Source of the DNA: Nocardioides kribbensis
Lineage (GTDB): Bacteria; Actinomycetota; Actinomycetes; Propionibacteriales; Nocardioidaceae
Reading direction: 5' to 3'
DNA: 64,000 nucleotides
Assembly: GCF_015070375.1 (NCBI RefSeq)
Contig: NZ_JADCLL010000002.1
Coordinates: 434,001 to 498,000, forward strand
A model generated the notes under the pieces. It searched no databases. It saw nothing but the letters and a program-made list of their open reading frames with translations, and was not told where the DNA came from. Below are positions 9,537-17,802 of this stretch, piece after piece. How positions within the stretch are numbered: the first letter of the stretch is position 1; each line of letters starts with the position of its first letter. The translations under genes were made by a program, and so were the position numbers.

Positions 9537-9568
9537 GTCGACCGTCTTGATCGAATTAGTCGGTCGAC
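9537..9568. promoter_or_regulatory. Inverted repeat upstream of the TauE gene
   Basis: GTCGACCG (9537-9544) and CGGTCGAC (9561-9568) form perfect 8-bp arms around an unusually AT-rich 16-nt spacer (TCTTGATCGAATTAGT). The position 40-70 nt before the tauE start suits a promoter/operator. The half-site GGTCGACT recurs twice before the neighbouring Rrf2 gene, suggesting that regulator as the binder. Confidence 0.4.
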
Positions 9569-9606
9569 GGCGCGTGCGCCCCGACCGACGCCGACCGGAG
9601 GGGGAC

Positions 9607-10521
9607 GTGGTGCGCAGGCTGGTCGTGCTCGCCCTGGTCGGACTGGCCGCGCAGCTGGTCGACGGCTCGGTCGGCATGGGCTACGGCGTCACCTCGGCGA
9701 CGCTGCTGCTGGCGGCCGGGATGGGCCCGGCCGCGGCCTCGGCGGCGATCCACCTCTCCGAGATCGGCACGACGCTGGTCTCCGGGGCCGCCCACCACGC
9801 GCTGGGCAACACCGACTGGCGCACGGTCGGCATCCTCGCCGTGCCCGGCTTCGTGGGCGCCTTCGCGGGCGCGACCTTCCTGGTGGGCCTCGACGCCGAC
9901 GTGGCGGTGCCGGTGGTCGCCGTCGTGCTGCTCGTGCTGGGCTGCTGGGTCACGCTGCGCTTCCTCGCCCAGGGCACCCGCACCCCGCGCCCCGGCCCGC
10001 CCCCGCGGGCCGCGCTCCTCGCGCCCGTCGGCCTGGTGGCCGGTGCCCTCGACGCCGTCGGCGGGGGCGGCTGGGGCCCGGTCGGCACCAGCACGCTGCT
10101 CTCCTCGGGCCGCCTCGAGCCGCGCAAGGTCGTCGGGTCCGTCGACACCGCCGAGTTCGTGGTCGCCGTGGGCGGCTCGCTCGGCTTCCTCCTCGGCCTC
10201 GGTCGGGCCGGCATCGACGGCGCGGTCGTGCTCGCGCTCATGCTCGGCGGGGCCGTGGCCGCCCCGGTGGCCGCCCTCGTCGTGCGGCACCTGCCCGCCC
10301 GGGTGCTGGGCGTCGTCGCCGGCGGCGTCATCGTGCTCACCAACGTCACCACCCTGGCCGGCCTGCGCGACGCCGACGCCGTCACCACGGGGCTGCTCGC
10401 CGCCCTCGTGGTGGTGCTGTGGGTGCTGTGGGTCGCCTGGGCGGTGCGGCTCGAGCAGTTCGCGCGTGAGGGGGTGCGGCTCGACGTGCCCGACGTACGC
10501 CGGGCGCAGCGGGCGCACTGA
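9607..10521 (+). CDS. TauE/SafE-family sulfite/sulfur-anion exporter
   Basis: About 304 residues with roughly eight hydrophobic helices. The N-terminal repeat has [20 protein letters not shown], and the second has [20 protein letters not shown], the paired glycine-rich signatures of the TauE/SafE (DUF81) family. Such proteins export sulfite or organosulfonates. GTG codons at 9607 and 9610 both sit just behind GGAGGGGG; either may start translation. The frame runs further upstream to 9547 without a ribosome site. The adjacent Rrf2 regulator points to sulfur or cysteine-linked control (inference). Confidence 0.88.
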   Translation: MVRRLVVLALVGLAAQLVDGSVGMGYGVTSATLLLAAGMGPAAASAAIHLSEIGTTLVSGAAHHALGNTDWRTVGILAVPGFVGAFAGATFLVGLDADVAVPVVAVVLLVLGCWVTLRFLAQGTRTPRPGPPPRAALLAPVGLVAGALDAVGGGGWGPVGTSTLLSSGRLEPRKVVGSVDTAEFVVAVGGSLGFLLGLGRAGIDGAVVLALMLGGAVAAPVAALVVRHLPARVLGVVAGGVIVLTNVTTLAGLRDADAVTTGLLAALVVVLWVLWVAWAVRLEQFAREGVRLDVPDVRRAQRAH

Positions 10522-10576
10522 CCCGGCCCGGCACGTGCCCGGTCAGGGCTACTGAGTCGCGTGAGTCGCCAAGGTC

Positions 10577-10597
10577 GACTGGAGGGGTCGACTCATC
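10577..10597. promoter_or_regulatory. Direct GGTCGACT repeats upstream of the Rrf2 gene
   Basis: GGTCGACT occurs twice in the 36 nt preceding the Rrf2 ATG, spaced one helical turn and a little apart, and the same 8-mer occurs in reverse upstream of tauE. This fits an autoregulated Rrf2 operator. GTCGAC is a common hexamer in DNA this GC-rich, so the evidence is modest. Confidence 0.3.
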
Positions 10598-10612
10598 TGA
10601 CAGACTGGCCCC

Positions 10613-11071
10613 ATGCGCGTCTCCGCCAAGTCCGACTACGCCCTGCGGGCCCTCATCGAGATGGCCTCGCGCGCCGACGGTCGCGCGGTCAGCGCCGAGG
10701 AGCTCGGCCGGCTCCAGGAGATCCCCCACGGCTTCCTGCAGGCGATCCTCGCCGACCTGCGACGCGCCGGCATCGTGATGTCGCAGCGCGGTCAGTCCGG
10801 CGGCTGGCGCATGGGGCGCGCCGCGGGCGACGTGTCGGTGGCCGACGTCATCCGGGCCGTCGACGGCCCGCTGGTCTCGGTCTACGGCCTGCGCCCGGAG
10901 GCCGTGACCTACAACGAGGCCGCGGGGGAGCTGCAGCACGTCTGGATCGCCGCCCGCCGCGCCCTGCGCGACGTCTTCGAGCAGGTCTCCATCCAGCAGC
11001 TCGCCGACCGCGAGCTGCCCAGCACCGTCACCGAGCGGACCTCCGACGAGGACGCCTGGCAGCCGCACTGA
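10613..11071 (+). CDS. Rrf2-family transcriptional regulator without cysteines
   Basis: 152 residues. The Rrf2 winged helix begins MRVSAKSDYALRALIEMA and continues with EIPHGFLQAILADLRRAGIV and RGQSGGWRM (helix-turn-helix and wing). Many Rrf2 proteins (IscR, NsrR, RsrR) bind an Fe-S cluster through three cysteines, but this protein has none. It is therefore more like CymR-type members that respond to a protein or small-molecule signal. Its position directly after the tauE exporter suggests control of sulfur export. Confidence 0.9.
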   Translation: MRVSAKSDYALRALIEMASRADGRAVSAEELGRLQEIPHGFLQAILADLRRAGIVMSQRGQSGGWRMGRAAGDVSVADVIRAVDGPLVSVYGLRPEAVTYNEAAGELQHVWIAARRALRDVFEQVSIQQLADRELPSTVTERTSDEDAWQPH

Positions 11072-11124
11072 CCTGCGGCGACCTGCCCGCGGCCGCTGGT
11101 CGTGCGGGCTCGGGCCCCGGTCCG

Positions 11125-12324
11125 TCAGCCCCCGTCGGCTGGGCCGGCTGGGCCGGCTGGGCCGGCTGCGGTGGCGGCGGCCAGCCGGGTCTTGAGCTTG
11201 GTGCGCTTGCGCTCGAGCTTCGCGGTACGGCGGGCGAGGGCGTCGTTCTCCTCGCGCAGGCGGGCCACCTCGACCAGCAGGTCGGCGACCGAGTCGGTCA
11301 CCGAGGCCAGCCGCGCGCCGGGGCCGACCTCGTCGGGGTCGACCGCGCGGGTCGGCAGCGCCGGCACGAGGTCGGCGGCATCGCCGTACAGCAGCCAGCC
11401 GGCGTCGGCCACCGCCTTGGCCCAGCGCTCGGCGAGGTCGCGCAGCTCGCCGTGGAGCTCGGCGGGGAGCGTCGGGAGCTCCGGGCCCGAGGCCTCCTCC
11501 TCGCGGCGGGCCAGGTGGTCCGACACCACGCGTCGCTGCGCGCCGGGGGCCACGCGGCCGTCGACGGCCCGGTTGACCCCGCGCAGCACGGCCAGGCCGG
11601 TCGCGTCGAGCCGGGCGCCGGGGTCGGTGTCGACCTCGGTGAGCGGGAGCGCAGCGGCGTCGAAGCCGACCACGCGACCGAGGTCGGCCCACACCGAGGC
11701 GGCGCGGTCGCGGCGGGAGACGGGGGCGCTGGCGTCGTCGGCGCGGGGTGCGACGACCACGTGCACCCGGTCGGGGCGGCGCAGCGCGGCGGACCACCGG
11801 TGCAGCACGCCCTCGAGGTCGTGCTCGGCCCAGAAGGCGACGGACTCGGGCGCCTCGCGGGCGGGGTCGAGCACCCGACGGGTCCAGCGGCGCAGCGAGC
11901 GGGTGGCCCCGGCGCGGATGGTGTCGGCCCAGGCGCCCACCAGCTGGGAGGCGGGGTCGGCGACGACGGCCACGACGTGCACCTCCCACCCGCTCAGCGC
12001 GTCGAGGAGCAGGGCGATCTGGTCGGTGTCGGCGCCGGCGAGGTGCTCCTCGCCCAGCACGACGCTCTCGCCCTTCGCGCAGGCCTTCCGGGCGCGGTGG
12101 CACAGGGCCGCCCAGGTGCCCTCGACCTCGCGGCGGCGGTAGCCGTGCTGCTTGTGGTCGCGCCGCAGCTCGACGGCGGCCCGCAGCACCTCGTCGCCGG
12201 CGCGGGTCGGCACGTGCACGCCCGCGGCGGCGAGCGCCGAGGCGTGGTGGGCGAGCGCCGCGGGGAGGAAGGCGCCGCCGGCGCCGGGAAGACCGATGTG
12301 GAGGTAGATCCTGCGCTTGGCCAT
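11125..12324 (-). CDS. Sulfotransferase-like P-loop protein with coiled-coil tail
   Basis: About 399 residues. The opening RRIYLHIGLPGAGGAFLPAAL resembles the PAPS-binding P-loop strand of sulfotransferases (usually HIGLPKTGTT), but the lysine and the Thr pair are replaced by Ala-Gly-Gly-Ala, so catalysis is doubtful. Residues ~345-385 form a heptad-rich coiled coil (DLLVEVARLREENDALARR) ending in a Lys/Arg run and GPAGPAGPA. The ATG at 12324 is preferred over one at 12333. Function unknown. It may be a degenerate or non-catalytic family member. Confidence 0.7.
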   Translation of the reverse strand: MAKRRIYLHIGLPGAGGAFLPAALAHHASALAAAGVHVPTRAGDEVLRAAVELRRDHKQHGYRRREVEGTWAALCHRARKACAKGESVVLGEEHLAGADTDQIALLLDALSGWEVHVVAVVADPASQLVGAWADTIRAGATRSLRRWTRRVLDPAREAPESVAFWAEHDLEGVLHRWSAALRRPDRVHVVVAPRADDASAPVSRRDRAASVWADLGRVVGFDAAALPLTEVDTDPGARLDATGLAVLRGVNRAVDGRVAPGAQRRVVSDHLARREEEASGPELPTLPAELHGELRDLAERWAKAVADAGWLLYGDAADLVPALPTRAVDPDEVGPGARLASVTDSVADLLVEVARLREENDALARRTAKLERKRTKLKTRLAAATAAGPAGPAGPADGG

Positions 12325-12432
12325 GGCCCGCACGGTGGCAGCGGCGGGCGGCCGGCCGGTGAACTCCCGGCCACGACCGGTGGGCGGCTCGGTGCGGTGC
12401 GCCGCGCGCCGCCGGTCGACGCCCCCGCCCGC

Positions 12433-12504
12433 GTCCTACTGACCGTTGCGACCACTGGCAGGGCGTCACAACGGTCGGCCAGTGGTCGCAACGGTCAGTA
12501 GGAC
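12433..12504. repeat. Perfect 27-bp inverted repeat with 18-nt spacer
   Basis: The left arm (12433-12459, beginning GTCCTACTGACCGTTGCG) and right arm (12478-12504) are exact reverse complements. The spacer 12460-12477 contains a further partial copy, ACAACGGTCG. The element lies between the start of the sulfotransferase-like gene and the stop of the DUF2461 gene, both leftward, so it could terminate the upstream transcript. Its length and perfection also suit a small mobile palindromic element. Confidence 0.85.
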
Positions 12505-12532
12505 GGCCGGCGCGCGGCCAGGACGGGCGGAG

Positions 12533-13165
12533 TCAGTCCTGGCAGTGGCGCCGGGCCCAGTCGACGAGGGGTCGCAGGGTGCGCCAGTCGTCGCGGACGA
12601 GGTCGAGGGCGGCGGGGGTGTGGATGACCGGCTCGAAGCCGTGGGACCGCCCGACGGTCAGGGAGCGGTGGCGCAGCAGGTCGATGCGCGGGTGGTCGGC
12701 GTCGTAGCCGCGCGGCGAGGTCTTGAGCCGGTCGCCGCCCACCTCGAAGCCCTCGCCGACCAGCGTGGCGAGGAGCGACTCGAGCTCCGCGCCGTAGAGG
12801 TCGTGGGCGACGGCGGCGCGGAAGGCCTGGAGCCGACCCCCCGAGGCCTCGTAGAAGCCGGCGCCGGTGCGCAGGCCGCGCGGGGAGAGCTCGACGTACC
12901 ACCCGGTCGACGGGCCCGCGGCCGCGAAGGCGCCCTGGTGGGTCTTGTAGGGCGTCTTGTCCTTGGCGAAGCGCACGTCGCGGTAGGGACGGAAGACCTT
13001 CACCGCCCCGAACTCCGGGGCCAGCACCTCGGCGAGCGCGGCGAAGGGGGCCTTCACCGACTCCTCGTAGACCCCGCGGTGCCTCTCCCAGAACGACTTG
13101 GTGTTGTCGACCTCGAGGTCGTCGTAGAAGTCGAGCGCTGCGACGGGGAAACCGGTGAACTCCAC
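12533..13165 (-). CDS. DUF2461 family protein
   Basis: 210 residues. It starts EFTGFPVAALDFYDDLEVDNTKSFW, and DVRFAKDKTPYKTHQGA and GPSTGWYVELSPRGLRTGAGFY follow; these are the conserved blocks of DUF2461. The family is widespread in bacteria, single-domain and without an established biochemical role. The protein has no signal peptide or membrane helix and is probably cytoplasmic. It spans nearly the whole family length. It is leftward, behind a hairpin at 13191. Confidence 0.88.
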   Translation of the reverse strand: MEFTGFPVAALDFYDDLEVDNTKSFWERHRGVYEESVKAPFAALAEVLAPEFGAVKVFRPYRDVRFAKDKTPYKTHQGAFAAAGPSTGWYVELSPRGLRTGAGFYEASGGRLQAFRAAVAHDLYGAELESLLATLVGEGFEVGGDRLKTSPRGYDADHPRIDLLRHRSLTVGRSHGFEPVIHTPAALDLVRDDWRTLRPLVDWARRHCQD

Positions 13166-13190
13166 CCGGCGAGCCTAGGCCGCGCCGGCG

Positions 13191-13216
13191 CGCGACCCGG
13201 GCGGGCCCGGGTCGCG
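13191..13216 (-). terminator. Hairpin between DUF5994 and DUF2461 genes
   Basis: CGCGACCCGGG and its complement form an 11-bp stem around CGGG, 18 nt after the stop of the leftward DUF5994 gene and 26 nt before the DUF2461 start. It lacks a clear T-run, as is usual in such GC-rich genomes. Confidence 0.5.
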
Positions 13217-13233
13217 GGGGAGCCCGGGCCGGG

Positions 13234-13773
13234 TCAGGGGGTGGCGCCGGCGCCGTCGTCGTCCCAGGCCTGGTGGCCGAGGTCGTCGCGCTGGTCGGTG
13301 TCGAGGCCCAGCAGCTCACGGGCGGTCCGGTGGTCGTCGGGGCCGCCCGCGGCGGTCATGACGGCGCGGGCCTCGGACTCGATGGTGTCGGGCGGCACGA
13401 CGACGAGACGGACCCGCCGACCCGAGGCCAGCTTGGCCACGACGAGGTGGGTGTCGTCGCTGGGGAAGGAGCCGGTCTTGACCGTGCCGCGGGCCGCGCG
13501 GACCCGGCGCGGGGTGGCGACGCCCTCCGGGTCGTCCCAGTCGGGGCGGGAGAACAGCAGCCGGTCGAGGCGCCCGACCTCGACGGGGAAGTGGTCGACG
13601 AGGTCGGCGACCTCGGTGACCAGGTCGCGCGAGCGTGGCCACCACGCGCCGTCGACGGGACCCTGGGGATCCTCGGCGATGCTCAGGCGCAGCGGCTGGC
13701 TGGCGACGGCGGTGCCGCCCGGCGCGGAGGCGACCGGGGCAGCGGGGGACGGGGCGTGCGGTGACGTCGTCAT
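13234..13773 (-). CDS. DUF5994 family protein
   Basis: 179 residues. The block GPVDGAWWPRSRDLVTEVADL, then GRLDRLLFSRPDWD and PRRV, identify the actinobacterial DUF5994 family. The first ~30 residues are Pro/Ala/Ser-rich and probably disordered. The ATG at 13773 follows GGAAGGTGG at ideal spacing, which decides the start over a longer frame open to 13842. No membrane segment. Function not established. Confidence 0.85.
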   Translation of the reverse strand: MTTSPHAPSPAAPVASAPGGTAVASQPLRLSIAEDPQGPVDGAWWPRSRDLVTEVADLVDHFPVEVGRLDRLLFSRPDWDDPEGVATPRRVRAARGTVKTGSFPSDDTHLVVAKLASGRRVRLVVVPPDTIESEARAVMTAAGGPDDHRTARELLGLDTDQRDDLGHQAWDDDGAGATP

Positions 13774-13956
13774 GACGTCCACCTTCCGCACCTGCGTCTC
13801 GGCGGACCCGACGGGCCCGGCGTCGCGGGTGATGCTCCCCACCGTACTCCTGCCCGGGGGCGCCTGCCGGTCGCGGGAGGAGCATTGGAGCGGACGGCGT
13901 CAGCGAGTGGCGGCCCGGGCGAGGACCGGGAGCCGGGCCGGGTGGCAGCCGCGACG

Positions 13957-14187
13957 CTAGGAGCCCCGGGGCGGGGGCGGGGGGCGGCGCTTCGACCGGT
14001 CGAGGGGTCGTGGTGCGGCCGGGGAGCCGCCAGGGCGGTCGGGCCCGGTCGTGATGGCGGTGAGGTCCCAGCCGGGCGGGATGGCGGCCATGATGTCGGT
14101 GACCATCGAGAGGTAGTCGGTGCCCTGGCGCACGTAGCACTCCTGCGCTGGTCCGCCGGGTGGTCCCGCCGTGGCTTCGATCCTCAC
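13957..14187 (-). CDS. Small protein of unknown function
   Basis: 76 residues from a GTG. The first ~50 residues ([20 protein letters not shown], then [20 protein letters not shown]) look like an ordered alpha/beta fragment. The tail is Arg/Pro-rich ([11 protein letters not shown]). Codon pattern is consistent with coding. The start lies inside a near-palindrome, CCTCACGTCGTGAGG (14182-14196). I do not recognise a family; it could be spurious. Confidence 0.45.
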   Translation of the reverse strand: MRIEATAGPPGGPAQECYVRQGTDYLSMVTDIMAAIPPGWDLTAITTGPDRPGGSPAAPRPLDRSKRRPPPPPRGS

Positions 14188-14220
14188 GTCGTGAGGCTAG
14201 GGGGCCGGTGGTGAGCTGTG

Positions 14221-14264
14221 CCCCGCTCGGACGGCTCCGGGGGGACAGCGCCGTCCGAGCGGGG
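14221..14264. repeat. 15-bp inverted repeat in a gene-free stretch
   Basis: CCCCGCTCGGACGGC (14221-14235) and its exact complement (14250-14264) flank a 14-nt loop. It lies upstream of the small leftward gene starting at 14187. It may be the terminator of leftward transcription from the tRNA-Gly gene. The rest of 14265-14611 shows only a short AT-richer patch (near 14300 and 14343) and no recognisable gene. Confidence 0.5.
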
Positions 14265-14611
14265 ACCGCGCCGCGAGGAGACCTCGGGGCGAGACCGTCA
14301 AATTTCTGTGACAAGCCCCACTGTGCCCCCGGCGTCACCCCGTGTAAAGCCCCCCGTCGCCGGGGTCACCGGGGGACGGTGGCGCTGCCGAGGGCCGACC
14401 GCCGCCACGCGGGCGGGGATGTGACGGCGATCGACCGCCGGTGCCTCCCCCCGGATCGCACCGACCCCTCCGGTCTAGCAGGTGTCGGAGCCGCGCGCCA
14501 CGTCGTCGGGCGGCCCGGAGGTCCGACCGACCCGGAGGGTGCCGGCGGGGTGCAGCGCCGCTGGAGCAGGAACCGGCAGGCGGCCCGGGTGGGGGCCGGC
14601 CTGCCGGTGTG

Positions 14612-14687
14612 TGGAGCGGATGACGAGACTCGAACTCGCGACATCGACCTTGGGAAGGTCGCGCTCTACCAACTGAGCTACATCCGC
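14612..14687 (-). tRNA. tRNA-Gly (anticodon CCC)
   Basis: Read leftward it begins GCGGATGTAGCTCAGTTGG. The acceptor stem GCGGATG pairs with CATCCGC. The anticodon stem CGACC/GGTCG encloses the loop TTCCCAA, giving anticodon CCC. The T arm has GTTCGAGTC. The 3' CCA is encoded (14612-14614) after discriminator T. All four stems close without mismatches that matter. Confidence 0.95.
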
Positions 14688-14732
14688 AACATCACCGAGG
14701 GGCGGCCCCGGCGACGGCGTCATGCTAGACGA

Positions 14733-15533
14733 TCACGCCCCGGAGGGTGCAGAGGAGGGTGCGGACCGGGCGGTCAGGTCGCGGGTCAGCGTCGGGTGCT
14801 TGGGGGAGAGGCCGTCGCCGGAGGAGCGTCCGGTGAGCCGTCGGTGCACCCACGGTACTGCGCTCTCGCGCAGCCACGTCGCGTGCGCGGCGGCCTGCTC
14901 GCGTCGCGTCGTCGGCGCGGCCTCGCGCAGGGGCAGCGGCGCGAGGTCGTGCGCGACGCCGAGGGCGTCGAGCACCTCGACGGCCATCCGCTGGTGGCCG
15001 GCGGGGCCCATGTGCATGCGGTCCTCGTCCCACAGCCGCCAGTCGCGGTACTCCTTGAGGCGCCAGAAGTCGACGATGGTGGCGCCGTGGCGGTCGGCGG
15101 CCTCGCGCACCAGCTCGTTGTAGAGCGCGAAGCGGGGGCGCACCGGGCGGTAGATCGCCGAGCCGCCCGGGTCGAAGGCGGTCCACACCAGCAGGCGCGC
15201 GCCGGTGGCGGCGAGGCGGCCGAGCGCGGCGTCGTAGCGCTCGGCGAGGGCGTCGAGGTCGACCGAGGGGCGCAGGATGTCGTTGGCGCCGGCGTAGATC
15301 GTGACCAGGTCGGGCTCGAGGGCCAGCGCCGGCTCGAGCTGCTCGGCGAGGATCCCGTCGAGCTTGCGGCCGCGGATGGCGAGGTTGGCGTAGCCGAAGT
15401 CGGGCGAGGCCGCGCCGAGGACCTCGGCGACGCGGTCGGCCCAGCCCCGCAGGCCGTTGGGGCGGTCGGGGTCGGGGTCGCCGACGCCCTCGGTGAAGGA
15501 GTCGCCCAGGGCGACGTAGCGCTGGTAGGTCAC
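14733..15533 (-). CDS. SGNH/GDSL-type hydrolase (lipase/esterase family)
   Basis: 266 residues. Block I is [14 protein letters not shown] with the nucleophilic serine near residue 12. Block III is [11 protein letters not shown], and block V is [14 protein letters not shown] carrying the catalytic Asp/His pair. No signal peptide is seen, so the enzyme is probably cytoplasmic. Members hydrolyse esters of lipids or sugars; the substrate is unknown. The last ~40 residues are low-complexity. It is divergent from dcd with 75 nt between them. Confidence 0.9.
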   Translation of the reverse strand: MTYQRYVALGDSFTEGVGDPDPDRPNGLRGWADRVAEVLGAASPDFGYANLAIRGRKLDGILAEQLEPALALEPDLVTIYAGANDILRPSVDLDALAERYDAALGRLAATGARLLVWTAFDPGGSAIYRPVRPRFALYNELVREAADRHGATIVDFWRLKEYRDWRLWDEDRMHMGPAGHQRMAVEVLDALGVAHDLAPLPLREAAPTTRREQAAAHATWLRESAVPWVHRRLTGRSSGDGLSPKHPTLTRDLTARSAPSSAPSGA

Positions 15534-15608
15534 CGATCCATGATGCGGGAGCGGGCCGAGCCCCGGACGTCAGGGTCCGGTCGGCGCGGGGCCGGTAGGT
15601 TGAGGCGC

Positions 15609-16184
15609 GTGCTGCTCAGCGACCGCGACATCCTGGCCGAGATCGACGGCGGCCGTGTGGCCCTCGACCCGTGGGAGCCGCAGATGCTCCAGCCGTCGAG
15701 CATCGACGTGCGCCTCGACCGGTACTTCCGTGTCTTCGAGAACCACAAGTACCCCCACATCGACCCCGCGGCCGACCAGTCCGACCTCACCCGGATCGTC
15801 GAGCCCGAGGGCGACGAGGCGTTCATCCTGCACCCGGGCGAGTTCGTGCTGGGGTCGACGTACGAGGTCGTGACGCTGCCCGACGACATCGCGGCGCGCG
15901 TGGAGGGCAAGTCCTCGCTGGGGCGCCTCGGGCTGCTGACCCACGCCACCGCCGGCTTCGTCGACCCCGGCTTCTCCGGCCACGTCACCCTGGAGCTGGC
16001 CAACGTGGCGACGCTGCCGATCAAGCTCTACCCCGGCATGAAGATCGGGCAGTTCTGCTTCTTCCGGCTCTCCTCGCCCTCCGAGCACCCCTATGGCTCG
16101 GAGAGGTACGGCTCGCGCTACCAGGGCCAGCGCGGCCCGACGCCGTCGCGCTCCTTCCAGGGCTTCCACCGCACCTCGATCTGA
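15609..16184 (+). CDS. dcd: dCTP deaminase, bifunctional dUMP-forming type
   Basis: 191 residues, the normal family length. [11 protein letters not shown] opens the protein, and [29 protein letters not shown] and [14 protein letters not shown] form the active site, with the catalytic Glu in the last block. The C-terminus [14 protein letters not shown] closes over the nucleotide. It matches the actinobacterial enzymes that convert dCTP directly to dUMP, supplying thymidylate synthesis and avoiding free dUTP. The GTG start gives the canonical N-terminus; the open frame upstream is not coding. Confidence 0.96.
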   Translation: MLLSDRDILAEIDGGRVALDPWEPQMLQPSSIDVRLDRYFRVFENHKYPHIDPAADQSDLTRIVEPEGDEAFILHPGEFVLGSTYEVVTLPDDIAARVEGKSSLGRLGLLTHATAGFVDPGFSGHVTLELANVATLPIKLYPGMKIGQFCFFRLSSPSEHPYGSERYGSRYQGQRGPTPSRSFQGFHRTSI

Positions 16185-16270
16185 GGCGGCCGCGGCCCCG
16201 GTCGCCGCGAGCAGGACGATCGGGGCCGGACAGTCGGAGCAGGACGGTCGAGGCAGCCCGTCGCGGCGTC

Positions 16271-16290
16271 AGGTAAGGTTTGCCTTACCT
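16271..16290. promoter_or_regulatory. IdeR/DtxR-type iron box
   Basis: AGGTAAGGTTTGCCTTACCT has perfect 8-bp arms and matches the actinobacterial iron-box pattern recognised by IdeR/DmdR. It ends 26 nt before the start of the ferric-siderophore reductase gene, so iron repression of that gene is expected. Confidence 0.85.
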
Positions 16291-16316
16291 CATCTCGACC
16301 GCTCCGGGAGCACCCC

Positions 16317-17327
16317 ATGGCCACAGCCACCTCCACCGCGCGCACGGCGCTGCCGATGCTGCTGGAGACGGTGACCGTGCGCCGTGTCGAGCGGCTCTCG
16401 CCCAGCTTCGTGCGCCTCGAGCTCGGCGCACCTGCGCTGGCCGACCTCGGCGTCGACGGCCCGCTGCTCGACCAGCGCTTCAAGCTCGTCCTGCCCGACG
16501 GCGACGGGCCGCTGCCGTCCTTCGAGGCCGCCGACAGCGGCTGGTACGCCGCCTGGCAGGCCCTGCCGCAGGCCGAGCGCGGCCACATGCGCACCTACAC
16601 CATCCGCGACATCGTCGGCGAGGGCGAGGACACCCGCCTGGTCGTCGACGTCGTGCTCCACGACGAGGGCCCCGACGGCGAGCACCCGCTCGGCCCCGGC
16701 GCTCGCTGGGCCTCGCGCGCTCGCGTCGGCGACCGGGCCGTCGTGCTCGCCCCGCGCCGTGGCGTGGCCTACGGCGGCATCGAGTTCGCCCCCACGCCGG
16801 GCGCCCGCGTGCTCCTCGTCGGCGACGAGACCGCCGTGCCGGCCGTCGCGGGCATCCTCGCGGGCCTCGACGCCGACGCCGAGGGTCACGCCTTCGTCGA
16901 GGTGCCCTGCGCCGCCGACGTGCAGGACCTGCCGCGCCCGGCCGGCGTCGAGCTGACCTGGCTGCCCCGCGACGGCGCGCCCCGCGGGGTGGCGCTGCAG
17001 CGCGAGGTGCTGGCCTGCCTGGAGTCGCCCGTGGTGCCGATCGGGCAGGTGGAGGTCGACGAGGTCGACCCCGACCTGTGGGAGACCCCGACGTACTCCT
17101 CCTCCGGCGAGGTCGTCGCCGAGGACGGCGGGGGCGGGGCCGGCGGGCCGGGCGCGCGTCGCTCGGAGCGGGCGGCCGCCGACCGGCAGGCGGTCTACGC
17201 CTGGATCGCCGGGGAGTCGAAGGTCGTCACCGGGCTGCGCCGTGTCATGGTGCGCGACCTCGGCATGGACCGCCGCCAGGTGGCCTTCATGGGCTACTGG
17301 CGCGAGGGCGTCGCGATGCGCTCCTGA
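16317..17327 (+). CDS. Siderophore-interacting protein (FAD-dependent ferric-siderophore reductase)
   Basis: 336 residues. The N-terminal FAD-binding domain has MRTYTIRDI, and the C-terminal NAD(P)H-type domain has LLVGDETAVPAVAGIL and ends VAFMGYWREG, all typical of the SIP/ViuB family. These cytoplasmic enzymes release iron from imported siderophores by reduction. Residues ~260-285 are a Gly-rich insert (EDGGGGAGGPGARR). The iron box immediately upstream supports regulation by iron. No siderophore transporter is adjacent. Confidence 0.94.
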   Translation: MATATSTARTALPMLLETVTVRRVERLSPSFVRLELGAPALADLGVDGPLLDQRFKLVLPDGDGPLPSFEAADSGWYAAWQALPQAERGHMRTYTIRDIVGEGEDTRLVVDVVLHDEGPDGEHPLGPGARWASRARVGDRAVVLAPRRGVAYGGIEFAPTPGARVLLVGDETAVPAVAGILAGLDADAEGHAFVEVPCAADVQDLPRPAGVELTWLPRDGAPRGVALQREVLACLESPVVPIGQVEVDEVDPDLWETPTYSSSGEVVAEDGGGGAGGPGARRSERAAADRQAVYAWIAGESKVVTGLRRVMVRDLGMDRRQVAFMGYWREGVAMRS

Positions 17328-17441
17328 CCCGCCCGGTGCCGGCCCCGGTCGATCGGGCCGCGGGGTCGGGTCGTGCGTGGGGCCGGGGGCGTGCGCCGGA
17401 CGTGCGTCCGGTGGGCTTCCTGGGGGGCCTTCGGTGGACGG

Positions 17442-17594
17442 TCAGGCGTCGAGGGCGTCGGCGACGCGGCGCAGGCCGCGGGCGAGTCGGCGGCGGCGCG
17501 GCACGGTGGGCAGGTGGCGCTCGTCGGCACGGGCGACGCGGTCGGCCACGACCTGGCGGGCCTCGTCGCGGTGGATGCTGGGCGGGTAGCTCAT
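17442..17594 (-). CDS. Small basic protein downstream of the DUF4097 gene
   Basis: 50 residues from ATG, preceded by GAAGGA at 6 nt. It begins SYPPSIHRDEARQVVADRVA and ends ARGLRRVADALDA, with a central Arg-rich stretch (PRRRRLARGLRR). It looks like an amphipathic, strongly basic helix pair. No family recognised. It lies leftward 208 nt after the DUF4097 gene and may share its transcript. The intervening 17595-17802 holds short GGTCGGCCGGTC direct repeats only. Confidence 0.55.
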   Translation of the reverse strand: MSYPPSIHRDEARQVVADRVARADERHLPTVPRRRRLARGLRRVADALDA

Positions 17595-17802
17595 GGTGGG
17601 TCCTTCGGTCGCTGGGAGGTGCCGGGTGTGGGCCGCCTCGGAACGGCGGGGTCGGGCCGGCTGGTCAGGGTGGGCTGGTCTGGTGGGCTGATCAGGGCGG
17701 GGTCGGCCGGTCTAGGTCGGCCGGTCGGGGTCGGCTCGTGCCACGCTCGCGGCTGACCCAGGGGCAGGATCGAGCGCTCGGCGCGCGGCGTCGGTTCCGG
17801 CC

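Noticed and set aside
14265..14611. A small RNA gene in the AT-richer patch near 14300
   Set aside because: Only a short AAATTT stretch and no convincing promoter-plus-terminator pair or known RNA fold.
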